The notes below the pieces were generated by a model. That model ran no database searches. It was given only the letters and a program-made list of their open reading frames with translations, and had not been told where the DNA came from. Shown piece after piece: positions 1 to 9,600 of a DNA stretch of 21,833 nt. The stretch spans positions 1 through 21,833 of the forward strand of contig RBNI01001572.1 of NCBI GenBank assembly GCA_003990745.1, read 5' to 3'. The stretch's first letter is position 1. Every line of letters begins with the position of its first letter. Origin of the DNA: Jimgerdemannia flammicorona. Taxonomy: Eukaryota > Mucoromycota > Endogonomycetes > Endogonales > Endogonaceae. Both the position numbers and the translations under genes were made by a program.

Positions 1-1
1 T

Positions 2-553
2 GAATACCAAAACCTGTACCGACGTTGTGGATCAGCGCAGCCGAAGGAGCGACCTGAAATGGAAGAGATTGTCAACACTCTAAAATCAGTATATGAACAG
101 CTTCTCCTGCACCCTTCTTATGATGTCGCTGTGACCCCAGTGAATATTCCACGCATCACAGGGAATATGATTCCAGACAGTATGCGCCAGAATTTGGATG
201 GTGTAGTCGATATGTCTTCGTTGGTGTTGGAATCTTCGACAATGGAGGCGACGATGTTGGACAACGCACGACAGAATTCCAACAGACAGGTTGAGATGTT
301 TTTGTCAACATCAGGGGTCGTGCACAAGCCACCTGTCCAGTTGCATGATCAATTTGTCTCTTCTATGGCAGCAACCGAACGGCGCTCAACAGAGGAGGAT
401 GTGTTGGTCAGTACAATGCAGCAAAATTTGAACATTCTATCTGTATCAGGGTCGTTAACAGAGAATGGTCATCATTCCGAAAATAAGAAAAAAATCAGTA
501 TATTGAAACGATTGAAAAATTCAGTACTTGGAAAATTTACAGGGCAACAATAA
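2..553 (+). CDS. C-terminal end of a protein kinase (TKL/Tyr-kinase-like), 5' truncated by the window edge
   Basis: The frame is open from base 2, upstream of the first ATG at 59, and ends at TAA 551-553, so the ATG at 59 is an internal Met and the gene starts outside the window. The first ~30 codons read like the last helices of a kinase domain: a Cys, then a Lys-Glu-Arg-Pro-Glu-Met run, then EEIVNTLKSVYEQ. This is the subdomain XI pattern (C....P..RP.M.EIv..L) in which the Arg is structurally conserved, typical of tyrosine-kinase-like families. About 150 residues of low-similarity, Ser/Thr/Met-rich tail follow, ending in a basic segment (KKKISILKRLKNSVLGKF) that could be a membrane-binding or amphipathic helix. 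No ATP-binding or catalytic motifs are visible because they lie upstream. It is the only intact-looking host coding sequence here, and it contains CpGs, unlike the transposon block. Confidence 0.75.
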   Translation, partial: EYQNLYRRCGSAQPKERPEMEEIVNTLKSVYEQLLLHPSYDVAVTPVNIPRITGNMIPDSMRQNLDGVVDMSSLVLESSTMEATMLDNARQNSNRQVEMFLSTSGVVHKPPVQLHDQFVSSMAATERRSTEEDVLVSTMQQNLNILSVSGSLTENGHHSENKKKISILKRLKNSVLGKFTGQQ

Positions 554-1583
554 TAAGGTGTTCATTTTTTGGAGTTTCTCCCTTTTTCGGTTTCATCGTC
601 AAAATCGTTCTTAACCTCGCTTTGGTGTAAAGTTTTTCATTTTTCACTCAGCCAATTGATGTATTTTGAGATGGTGTATTATTAAACTCTGCAGTTTCGG
701 CTTGATGCGCTTCTGTGTTCTAATTCATTTATTTGTGATGTATGCATGCCCTATCAATGTGTCTATGCAACGATATCCTATTGCCAACATGACATGCAAA
801 CTACGATCATTCAAAGAAATTGTTGGTGTTCTCACCTTGGACATCTTTACTGTGGGTGTTTCAAAAGGACTCCAGTCCAGAAGTCGCTAATTTGAATCAG
901 AAGTCACAAGTTTTCTAAAAATAACGTTTTTTTTTTTCCTTCTAGGAGAGAATTTCAAATCCATCATCATAACTACATTTCCAGTCTTCGAATTACGGAG
1001 ATGGATAAGCTGGGTGCATTTGACATCGCTTTGTACATACACTAACGGCTAATCTACCCAGATACATTAGTGCTCGATTGAGACTGTGACGTCACCAGCT
1101 GTAAGGAATTTGCTACTTTGGCTTCGTTTGCTTAGCAGCATTTTCTCAGCAGATCGTCCAGCCTATGTTTATTCATCAGTCCGTCATCCACATCCAGTTT
1201 GCGTTAGTTCAGCGGTCCATGTTCGCTCATCCTACATTTGCCAAATTTGCTCATCCAGTTTATAGTCGCTCGGCAGTTTATCATCGTTTATCATCTAGGT
1301 GGCGCCAATCCACGGACTCACCATCGCTTAACAGTCATTCATCCAGTCCATGGACTCCGAGAAGTCTTCATGACGTCATCATTCGCAAAATTGTCGACAG
1401 ATTATCCAGTCCAGCAGTTATTGTCACTGCGCGATAAGAACAGCAGAGAAGAAATATTGAACTTTATTGACAATCCTTTGTCTTGTTTTCCATTGTGCAA
1501 TTTTTCCAATAAACCCCTTTACATTCTGCCGAACATCATCAAAATATAGTAAGGTTCAATCTTCACTGATGCCTGCCTCTGCA
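554..1583. other. Host intergenic / 3' flanking DNA, no convincing gene
   Basis: Normal-complexity, CpG-containing sequence. Short open frames here (up to ~100 codons) overlap one another, lack family resemblance and in one case lack an ATG. A polypyrimidine run followed by CTAG at about 929-945 resembles a 3' splice acceptor, but no matching donor or coding exon is evident. 1140-1415 is enriched in variants of CATCCAG and GTCCA, and contains two TGACGTCA palindromes (1087-1094 and 1371-1378). An AATAAA lies near 1509. No tRNA or rRNA is seen. Confidence 0.6.
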
Positions 1584-1630
1584 GAGGTAAAGCACACCTT
1601 TTTTTTTTTTTTTTTTGAGGTAAAGTACAC
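1584..1630. repeat. Poly(T)18 flanked by a 14-bp direct duplication (tail-only retroposition scar)
   Basis: GAGGTAAAGCACAC (1584-1597) and GAGGTAAAGTACAC (1617-1630) differ at one base and bracket C plus T18 (T run 1599-1616). A direct repeat on both sides of a pure A/T tail is the product expected from target-primed reverse transcription that copied only a poly(A) tail. The orientation would match a minus-strand insertion. The alternative is slippage of a short repeat. Confidence 0.5.
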
Positions 1631-1915
1631 TTTCCTCGCCACAAACAGCAACGGTCGACTGTTCCATTCATTGCTGCTTTAATGCACACCTGTGTACCAA
1701 TAACATTCAATAATATCATTCTGAGCTGTTGGCACATTGACCCCAACCAGTGACCTAGTGCTCTTGATGTCTACCATCAGCTTTTAGAATGTGCGGCTGG
1801 TTTAGTCGGGTCTTGGAACCAAATATAGAACAAGTTTTAGGAGTGCTTGCCATGTATACCAGCAATATTTTACTGTACTCTCATCCTAACCCCGGCCTTA
1901 AATTTGTCACCGGCG
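1631..1915. other. Host intergenic DNA up to the transposon boundary
   Basis: Ordinary sequence with CpGs (for example the CCGGCGCGCTC run near 1910). I see no gene. The last CpG lies just before about 1917, after which the composition changes sharply. Confidence 0.6.
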
Positions 1916-2426
1916 CGCTCTTTCAATGATAAAGAGTGAGAAAATGATTAACAGACTTGAAGGTGTCAATAGTTTATTAGTCACTTTCTGACAAGTTCTC
2001 TTTAAGCTCCTTAGGACTCAAATTACAATATCTACTGTCTTTTATCCTCAAACTAATTGTCAAATCAAGCACATAAGCAGAACACTTGAACAGATACTCA
2101 GAAACTATATTTCTTATAAGTAATATAATTGAAACCACTATTTAATCTATATATAATTTATATATAATAATGCTATTCAATCTTCTACTAGTTTTCTCCT
2201 TTTTAGCTACTTTATAGTTAAGATTCTGAAATCTTTATAAGTCTAGTTTTCCTTTAGAAATACAATTAAACTCAAGTCTCTACTATCTAAAATCCCATTA
2301 ATAAGATAGATAAACTTTTCAAGATTATTACTATTAATCTTAAAAAGACTCAACAGTATCAAATTAAGTATATATATTAATAAGAAATACTATAATATTA
2401 TTTATATAATGTAACATAGTAGAAGA
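1916..2426. other. AT-rich, CpG-free sequence at the edge of the transposon block
   Basis: Strongly AT-rich, with TATATATA-type runs at about 2150-2170 and no CpG. No coding capacity is seen. It lies outside the duplicated LTR-like repeats, so it is either a further part of an LTR not shared by the second copy or older degenerate transposon DNA. Confidence 0.4.
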
Positions 2427-2904
2427 AATATAGCAGATTTCTGTATCTTAAAGCTTAATTTTGTTCTGACTCTTACAGAGTCCTCAGGGTGCAGGAGTGT
2501 AAGTTTGAAGTATATCTGCCTATAGGCTTACTAGTTCTCTTGCTTTCTCTTTGCTTTGAACTATTTTTATCTGAGGTTTACTCACTCTAGATACTAGAGA
2601 TATTTATATAAGTTTGTAAGCTATAAGGTGGCTAAGTTATAACTATATTTCCTATAAGTCACTTTTTATAAATATGGATCCTTGATATCTGTGAAATTTC
2701 AATGATCATCAAATTTCAATATCTGTTAAATCTTGATATTTATGAAATGACTGCTTTTTATATATATAACTATACTATATTTGGAGATTAAGTTCAGATA
2801 TTATAATCAAATATTTATTTCTTTAATTCATATTTCTAATCTAGATCAACTGTCACAACTTCTTTCTAAATAGATATTTTATCTCTAAAGTATCCTATTT
2901 ATTG
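2427..2904 (-). repeat. LTR-like direct repeat, copy 1
   Basis: Aligns along its length with 2931-3489: both begin near TATAGCAGATTTCTGTATCTTA, share the AGAGTCCTCAGGGTGCA block and the GAACTATTTTTATCTGAGGTTTA block, and end after a TGTCACA motif (2851-2857). On the minus strand the motif reads TGTGACAG, a typical LTR 5' terminus, preceded by a purine-rich stretch. It contains four degenerate 17-bp units (2681-2748). Exact LTR ends cannot be fixed by eye, and the shared segment runs a little beyond the TGTGACA start. Confidence 0.5.
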
Positions 2905-2930
2905 TAATATAGTGGATGCCTAATCTCAGA

Positions 2931-3489
2931 AGTATAGCAGATTTCTGTATCTTAAAAACTTGACTTGTTCTGACTCTCACAGAGTCCTCAGGGTGCAAGG
3001 GAGTGAGTTCAAAGTGTATCTGTCCATAGGCTTACTAGTTCCTTTGCTTTCTCTTTACTTTGAACTATTTTTATCTGAGGTTTATTTACTCTAGATACTG
3101 GGATATTTATATAAGTTTGCTAGTTATAAGATGGCTAAGTTATGACTATATTTTCTGTGAGTTATTTTCTATAAGTGTAGATCCTCTATATTTGTGAAAT
3201 CTCTATGATCATGAAGATTCTACATCTGTAGAATTTCTATATCTGTAGAATTTCTATATCTATAGAATTTCTATATCTGTAGAATTTCTACATCTGTAGA
3301 ATTTCTATATCTGTAGAATTTCTACATTTATGAAATATGACTGCTATTTATAAGGCTATACTATATTTGGGAATTGGATTTAAGTACTACAATCAAATGT
3401 CTATTCTCTTGATTCATATTACTAATTCAGATCAACTGTCACAACTTTCTCCTGAATAGGTGATTTATCTCTAAAATATTCTATTCACT
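2931..3489 (-). repeat. LTR-like direct repeat, copy 2; probable 3' LTR of Ty3/gypsy element G1
   Basis: Second copy of the repeat at 2427-2904, immediately adjacent in the same orientation. On the minus strand it follows the integrase-bearing region, and its putative start TGTGACAG (3443 reading down) is preceded by a purine tract (AGGAGAAAG), matching a polypurine tract and LTR junction. It is longer than copy 1 mainly because a 17-bp minisatellite has expanded in it. The LTR call rests on position, the TGTGACA terminus and the duplication; the other LTR end is not precisely seen. Confidence 0.5.
3184..3336. repeat. 17-bp tandem repeat of imperfect palindromes inside the LTR-like repeat
   Basis: Nine 17-bp units in exact register, with boundaries at 3184, 3201, 3218, 3235, 3252, 3269, 3286, 3303 and 3320. 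The best unit is TTCTATATCTGTAGAAT. The 3218 and 3286 units contain TTCTACA-TC-TGTAGAA, a perfect 7-bp inverted repeat with a 2-bp loop. Copy 1 of the LTR-like repeat has four diverged units in the corresponding place, so the array has grown by about five units. Confidence 0.85.
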
Positions 3490-3859
3490 CAAACTTCCAA
3501 GCCTCCATAATCTGTATCTTCTTGTACTGTGCAATCTATATTATCACATTCTCCCAATAATGTCTTCTGACTTATACAAAGTCTCCTAGAACCACTTCTC
3601 AAAGATAAGCTAAGGCTGGCTCATCCTCCTTGAATAACTTATACACTTATTTAGCAATAGTGATCTGAATGTGGGAGAGCTGACACTCTCTAATTCAATC
3701 TTCTTTTGTCATCTCTGGCTGTGAGTTCAGTAGCTGTTCTAACTTGAAGTATTCTTGAAGCTCTGTCTAATTCTGGTAGGCCTTGAAGTGTGAAATTTGT
3801 AACAGATATATCTGTACTATAATTTGGATGCTGTTTAAAGGATTCCTCCATCATGAGTG

Positions 3860-5000
3860 ACTCAGTAGTACACCATTGTCTTTCTATAGCTTATTGTATA
3901 GCACTAGTGATCTTGAGAGCTGTAATTATATTTCATTGACTAGCTATGATACTTCTTGAGTCAGTTTTGGTAAATGGTAGTAAGGATGATTGTGCCTGAG
4001 AGTTTCTATAGCCAAAAGGTGGTTCCTTTTATATCTTGTACAAAATAATGTTCTTTCTACTTAGGCTCCAGTTTTTGTAACTATGAAGCTTCTACCATAT
4101 ATATTCTGATATACTAAGACTTTGTCTCCTATCTTGATAATCTCTAAGAGCTTGTGAATCTTTTCTGCATTATTCTGTTATAGTGTCTGTACCTTGGTTA
4201 TGTAATTCTCAGTCTTATTTTTGATTTGGTATAGTATTTGTATATCTGTATCTATGTATTTCCAAACAGCATTTCTATTGGATGATAAGGTTCCTTGAGA
4301 ACTTTCTTCTCTAAACAGTATCTCTTAAGGGATGTAATGAGTACTTTATGATCAGATATCCTGAAGAGTAGATAATGCTATTGGCAGATAGTGATCCCAA
4401 TTTTCATAGTTATTATAGATCTTAGCAATAACAATCTTGAAAGTCTTATTGATCCTTTCTACTTGTCTATTTCCTTAAGAGTGGTATGCTGTAGTCTGAA
4501 TATACTGGATCTTGTACTTCTTGTAGAGAACTTCAAAGAACTGGTTCACAAATTCTGTTCCTCTGTCTGTAGTTACTTGCTTTAAGGTCTTGAATTGGCA
4601 GATGATTTCTTTATAAATGAAATCAGCTATTGTCTGTACATTGGCTTTCTTGAGGAGTCCTGCTTCTATCTATTTTGTAAAAAGGTCCATAACAATAATA
4701 ATATATTGGTTACCAGTCAAGGTCAAAGGTAAAGGACTGATTACATCTACAATATATACAAAGGGTACTAGTTCTATGTATGCTGATCCCAGAGTCTGAT
4801 TTTATTGGTCTTGTTTCTGTTTCTGACATTTGTCACAAGTCTTGACAAATTGTCTGATATCTTCCTCCATTCCTGGCCACCACATTGTTCTTTTTGCTTT
4901 ATTGTATATATTTGTTCCTCCTAGATAACTAAGTTCATGTATTGATTTCATTGCTTACTCCTTCTTGTATTCAGATATAACTAATGATTTTCCTTTCTTT
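3860..5000 (-). pseudogene. Ty3/gypsy integrase (zinc-binding and DDE core, inactivated)
   Basis: Read on the minus strand. The N-terminal HHCC finger appears as IHELSYLGG (second His changed to Tyr), then TMWWPGM and TCDKCQKQK. The core has the GNQYIIIVMDLFTK segment carrying the first Asp, TTDRGTEFVNQFF carrying the second Asp, and QVERINKTFK carrying the Glu. The usual HPQGNGQ before that Glu reads HS, stop, GNRQ. TKW has become TK-stop (TGG to TAG). A C-terminal stretch with a GDKVLV motif follows near 4,100. Several in-frame stops and a frame change make it non-functional. The three catalytic acidic residues are still in place. A homologous fragment lies at 15,066-15,360 on the other strand. 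Confidence 0.85.
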
Positions 5001-5049
5001 AGTATTTCTCTATCAGTTCTGAATTGTTTCCATGTTCTGTTGATAATCA

Positions 5050-5640
5050 TTTATGTCTATTTTTCCAGATATTGGAGCATCTTTTGCTATCTCAGGTAGG
5101 TGATCATTCTATAGTAGAGCTCCTTATTCATGATTTATTTGCTGGTTGGGAGTCCTTCAGAGTATCTGTGAGAGGGTATCTGTATTGGCATTAGTTCTTC
5201 TTGAGTGGTGCATGATAGTTATGTCATATACTTGCAACTTCATAATCCATCTGGTATAGATTCTTTTGAGTTGTCCAGTGGTCAGTAGCCAAGTAAGGGC
5301 TGAGTGATCCATCTGAATGGTGAAGTGTCTTTCTGCCAGATAGTAGTAGAACTTCTCTACAGTCCAGATAACTGCAAGACATTCCAGCTTATAGGATTTA
5401 TACTCTTTTTCAGCTCCTTGAGTTCCTTGGCTAAGATGATGACATATTCTACCTTATCTTTCTTCTGGCCTAGGACTGCTCCTAGTCCTTGGGCACTTGC
5501 ATCTGTCTGTAGGATAAATTCTTGAGTCCAATTGGGTCTTCTGAGGATAGGTGCCTGGATCAGTCTAACCTTAAGTTTGTCAAATACTTTTTATTATCTA
5601 CCAGTCTATTGGAACTTGGTATTCTTCTTGTTGAGTTTGT
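5050..5640 (-). pseudogene. Ty3/gypsy RNase H domain (inactivated)
   Basis: Continues from the RT on the minus strand. Visible motifs are FDKLKVRLIQAPIL (connection), then EFILQTDASAQGLGAVLGQ with the first catalytic Asp at 5496-5507, and a downstream region matching the usual E..AV/I.W and TDH segments only with stops and a frame shift. The preceding FQW reads FQ-stop (TGG to TAG), and a Gln pair in the same stretch reads as TAA TAA. The domain removes the RNA strand of the RNA/DNA hybrid during reverse transcription. Confidence 0.7.
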
Positions 5641-6547
5641 AGATTGGGCCTACAATATTGGAGAATTCTCTGATAAATCTTGATAGTAAGAGGCAAGTCC
5701 CATGAAGGCTTGGGCTACAGTTACTGTGGTGGGCCTTGGGTATGCTGCTACTGCTTGAACCTTGAGGGGATCTATGTGTGTTCCATCTTGATTGATGATA
5801 TGACTAAGATAGATGATCTCAATTTCTGCAAATTTGTACTTCTTGGGCTTGATGTAAAGACCATGCTGTCATAGCTACTCTATCATATACTGCAGATGTT
5901 CTTCATCTATCTTACTGTAGATAATAATATTATCCATATAAACTATCATCTATCTTCCAATATCATAACAGAAGATTTTGTTCATTATTTACTGAAAGCT
6001 TACAGGGGTATTGCACATTCCAAATGATATTTGCAGATAGACATAGATTCCATCTGAGGTGATGAAGGTTGACTTTTTACTTACTACTTCAGTGAGGCCA
6101 ATTTGATAGAATCCTGAGTATAAGTCCAAGATGCTGTAATACTGTACTTCATCTCCCAAGGTTACAAGGATGTCACTAATGAGGGGTAATGGTTGGCAAT
6201 CTTTCTTAGTAACCAAGTTGAGCTTCCTGTAATCAGTGCAGAGTCTTGGAGCAAATTCCCCTGACTTACTTTCTTTTTTGGAGGTTAGTACAACTGGTGA
6301 AGCCCAGGGGCTACTGGCTTCTTTAATAATACTAGCTTCTTCCATCTGCTTGATTTCTTCTCTGAGTTATTTGCAGTAGGCTGGTGGTATTGGTCTTACT
6401 TTTTGGTAGATTGGTTTAGTGTCTCCTATATCTACATCATAATAGTAGTATGGGATCTTTTCTTTGATATTCTTGAAATCTGTAGCTAGGATATCCTCAA
6501 ATTCATAGAGTATCTTTTTGAGTTCCTTCTTGAGTGGAAATTCATTT
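5640..6547 (-). pseudogene. Ty3/gypsy reverse transcriptase domain (inactivated)
   Basis: On the minus strand the N-terminal part reads from the LINE insertion site: a KPIYQKVRPIPPAYCK segment, then the classical ASSPWASPVVLTSKK, RLCTDYRKLN, PLPLISDIL, YSILDLYSGFYQIGL, KSTFIT and ISFGMCNTPVSFQ blocks. Motif C, normally F/Y-x-DD, reads YMDN at 5929-5940: the second catalytic Asp is Asn. Thumb motifs GLYIKPKKYKF, IIYLSHIIN and GLASYYQDL follow. Stops occur at expected Arg, Gln or Trp positions (for example TAG and TGA around 5870-5890). The 360-base stop-free piece 5989-6345 is only the central part. This domain copies the element RNA into cDNA. Confidence 0.9.
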
Positions 6548-6557
6548 CCAATGGTGT

Positions 6558-6559
<2 letters not shown>
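6548..6559. repeat. Target-site duplication of LINE-1, copy at 3' end of LINE
   Basis: CCAATGGTGTAG directly adjoins the poly(T) tract. The identical 12 bases occur at 12471-12482 next to the other end of the LINE, and both lie in the G1 pol reading region, so the duplicate was made when the LINE inserted. Confidence 0.85.

Positions 6560-6605
<46 letters not shown>
6560..6605 (-). other. Uninterrupted 46-nt poly(A) tail of LINE-1
   Basis: 46 consecutive T on the plus strand, i.e. A46 on the coding strand, between the LINE 3' terminus and the target-site duplication. Length could be inaccurate if the assembly collapsed or expanded the homopolymer. Confidence 0.9.
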
Positions 6606-6608
<3 letters not shown>

Positions 6609-6609
6609 G

Positions 6610-9600
6610 TCACTTGGACTCCGTCTTTATTACCAGTCTATGAATAAGTATACAATATCGCCACCTACTATCCAATCCCCATAGGGGAGCCCCTCCCCAC
6701 CCTTCACGAATAAAGATCACTCTCTCACCAATAACTCCAACTCTCCCACTACTCTGTCCACAGATTTTCTCCATCAAGCAGTGCCTCCAACCTCCCTGCA
6801 GCCCCCAACCAAGCCACCAGCCTGTCAAGGTGTCTTCCATAAGACTCTGCCACCATAACAACTGGCTCCCTAAGCTCTGTCGCCTCCCATCCTCAAAAAC
6901 AAATAGCCAGTGACTGGCCAGCCCAATCCAAATAGCCAATGCCCAACCTAAGGTAATCCACTCCTTTTCTATCCCTCCTACCAATCGATCTCTCAAGTCC
7001 TCCCACCTCCCCCATACTTCATCTCTCCCACACCTCACCCCCAAGTAGTTCCCGATGATCTGCCAAAAGTCTCCCAACACCTCACACTCTCCTAGCCAAT
7101 GTTCTAGTGTCTGTACAAAGCCCCCTTCCTGCTCTACATTGTGGACTCCTCACAGTCAAAGCAACCCCCTATGATAAGGTGCTCTGAGCAGAAGTTGAGC
7201 ATTACATTCCTCCTCAGTATGTGCCACCAGACCACCCAGTACTTCGGTGGCATCTATTTTCATACTGCAGCACTCCAGATCCAGACATCATGCCAGTCCC
7301 ACTCTTCTCCAATTCCAACTCCTTGCCAACTGCTAGGCCACAGATCCTGGACTGGTCCCCTTTGGCATTCTATTCCATCACCAATGTCGAACTCAAGTAA
7401 AGGCATACCGCCCAGCAGTATGCCATCCCATCTCCACATCGCCAGGTCCCAAGCCTCTTCCCTCTCATTCCCCTGCCAGTGAATACCAATGCAGTGTGCC
7501 CCCTCTGCTATCCCCCACCAGAAACCTCTATATCACAATTGTGCAGTGTTCTGAAGTCCAACCAATGCGAGAAGATCACCAGTTGAGCCTCTTGGTGATG
7601 CCCTCCTCTCCCAGACCTTCTGCAGTAGGGGAACCCAACTCCCTCCTCGCAACTCCACTGCCCTCTTAAGCCACCATGTCCTCAAGCAGTGTAGTCATTT
7701 GAAAAAGTCCACCAGCCCAAGACCACCTCTCACCACTGGTAGAGACAAGGTCTCCCAACCAATCTGGCTCCTTCTGCCAGCCCAAATCCATCCCTTGGCC
7801 ACCTTCACCAATCTCTTCACCACCCAGACTGGGAAGTCCAGATGATAAGCCAAATACCACAGCTTTGGCAGCCAATATATATTCAAAATTGAGACCTATC
7901 CTGCCAGAGAAAAGTGTCTTCCCCCCCAACTCCACAGGTCCTCCTCCCAAATTCCAATTCACTGCTCCTACCAAAGCCTGGGCAGAACCAACCCATAGAC
8001 TGACAAATAGATGCCCAAGTACTGCACTGCCTCACTGGTGGGGACAATTGTTCCTATAACTTCTCCTCCCACCAGGCCATTGCCTAGTACCATCATTTCA
8101 CACTTGTGTCAATTCAGCTTTGCCCCAGAGTTCTCCTCATACCACTCCACTGTCTTCTTGAGCTCCTTGACATCAGCAATTGATCCCAAACCAACCACCA
8201 TGTCATCTGCAAAGGCCCCAACTTTCCACCCAATGCCATAGATAGAGAGTCCCACTATCCTCTGCCTAATTCTGTCCATTAGGGGTTCCAGGGAAAGAGC
8301 ATACAGGATGGGGGATAGTGGGTCCCCCTGGGGCACCCCTCTACCCAGAGGGAACACTACCCCTCTATGCTCATTACACATGAGGGCAGCCCTACTCCTT
8401 TCTAGTAGACTGATCATTACTGACTGAAATTGGATCGGAACTCCCACTCTATCTAATACTTTCTCTAGCCAGACTCATTGCACCCAGTCATAAGCCTTCT
8501 CCTGGTCCAAGAAGACCAGATGCCCATCCAGTCCACAGGCTCTAGCCCCTTCAATAACTCCATGTACCCAGGCTGTGCCATCTCTAATGAGCCAACCACC
8601 CACAAATCCCCTCTGCTCAACCCCTACAACTTGCTGGGTTATCTTCTGTAGCCTCATGACTACCATCTTTATTACCAACTTTCTGTCCATATCTAGCAAC
8701 ATTATTGGCTACTAGTTCTTCTAATCCTCTCACCTTCCTTTGTTCTTATAAAGCAGCATCACCAGCCCAAGATCCTGCTCCCCCACCTATCTCCCTGTCT
8801 GCAATATAGAGTCACACAGTGCTGTCAACTCTCCCATCACACCTGGGACTCCAACCATTCACTTCCAGAAGTCCCAGAGTAGGCCATCCTCCCCAGGTGC
8901 TGTACCTGAGGCTGTCATGGCAAGAACCTGATGGATCTCATCCTCCTTTACAGGCATCACCAGGTCACCTAGTCCTGTAACTTGTAGTGGGTGCCAATCC
9001 TCCAATGTTCGGTCAATGGCAGTAGCATCTACCCCATCCTCCTCCTCACTCCACAATCCACTCTATTGCTCCTTCAGTGATCCAAGAATATCCTGTATAC
9101 CACACACTAGTACCCCATCTGAGTCAAGTACCCCTTCCCACTATTGCTATACCCTTCTTGCCCTAAGGGTCCTCATGAGAAACTTGGAAGGCCTCTCCCC
9201 TTCCTTCAGCCCCTGCCAACAAAGCTGTGCCACTAAGCTTTGCACCCTTGCCTCTTCCTCTTCCCGCAGCACCTGTTGTAGTTCCCCAACCTCCATCTTC
9301 ATCCTCATTACTCTCCAATTTTCTTCTCCTTCCACTATCGCCAGTCTTGCCCACTCCTCCAGAAGCCTAGCCAATCTAGCAGAAGCCCAATGCACTCTCT
9401 GCCATTGCTGCTTCCCTGCCACCTTGCCCACCTCACTCCAGTACATCCTGGCTATCTCTTTCATCCTCATCCACCGAACCCCAATCGAGGCACCTTCCTG
9501 CTACCAGTTCTCCACTCTCAGCTAAATGTCTTTAGCCTACTCCTCTCACTGAGACTCATCATTCAACAAGGAGGAATTTAGGTACCAATGTCCAGGCCCA

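Noticed and set aside
666..890. 74-codon plus-strand frame behind the kinase
   Set aside because: It begins at TTG, not ATG, and shows no family resemblance.
1165..1549. Two overlapping plus-strand frames of 90 and 103 codons
   Set aside because: They overlap in different frames in a motif-repeat region and have low-complexity composition.
1040..1560. Solo LTR beginning TGTGACGTCACC
   Set aside because: No matching TG...CA ends with a target-site duplication could be found.
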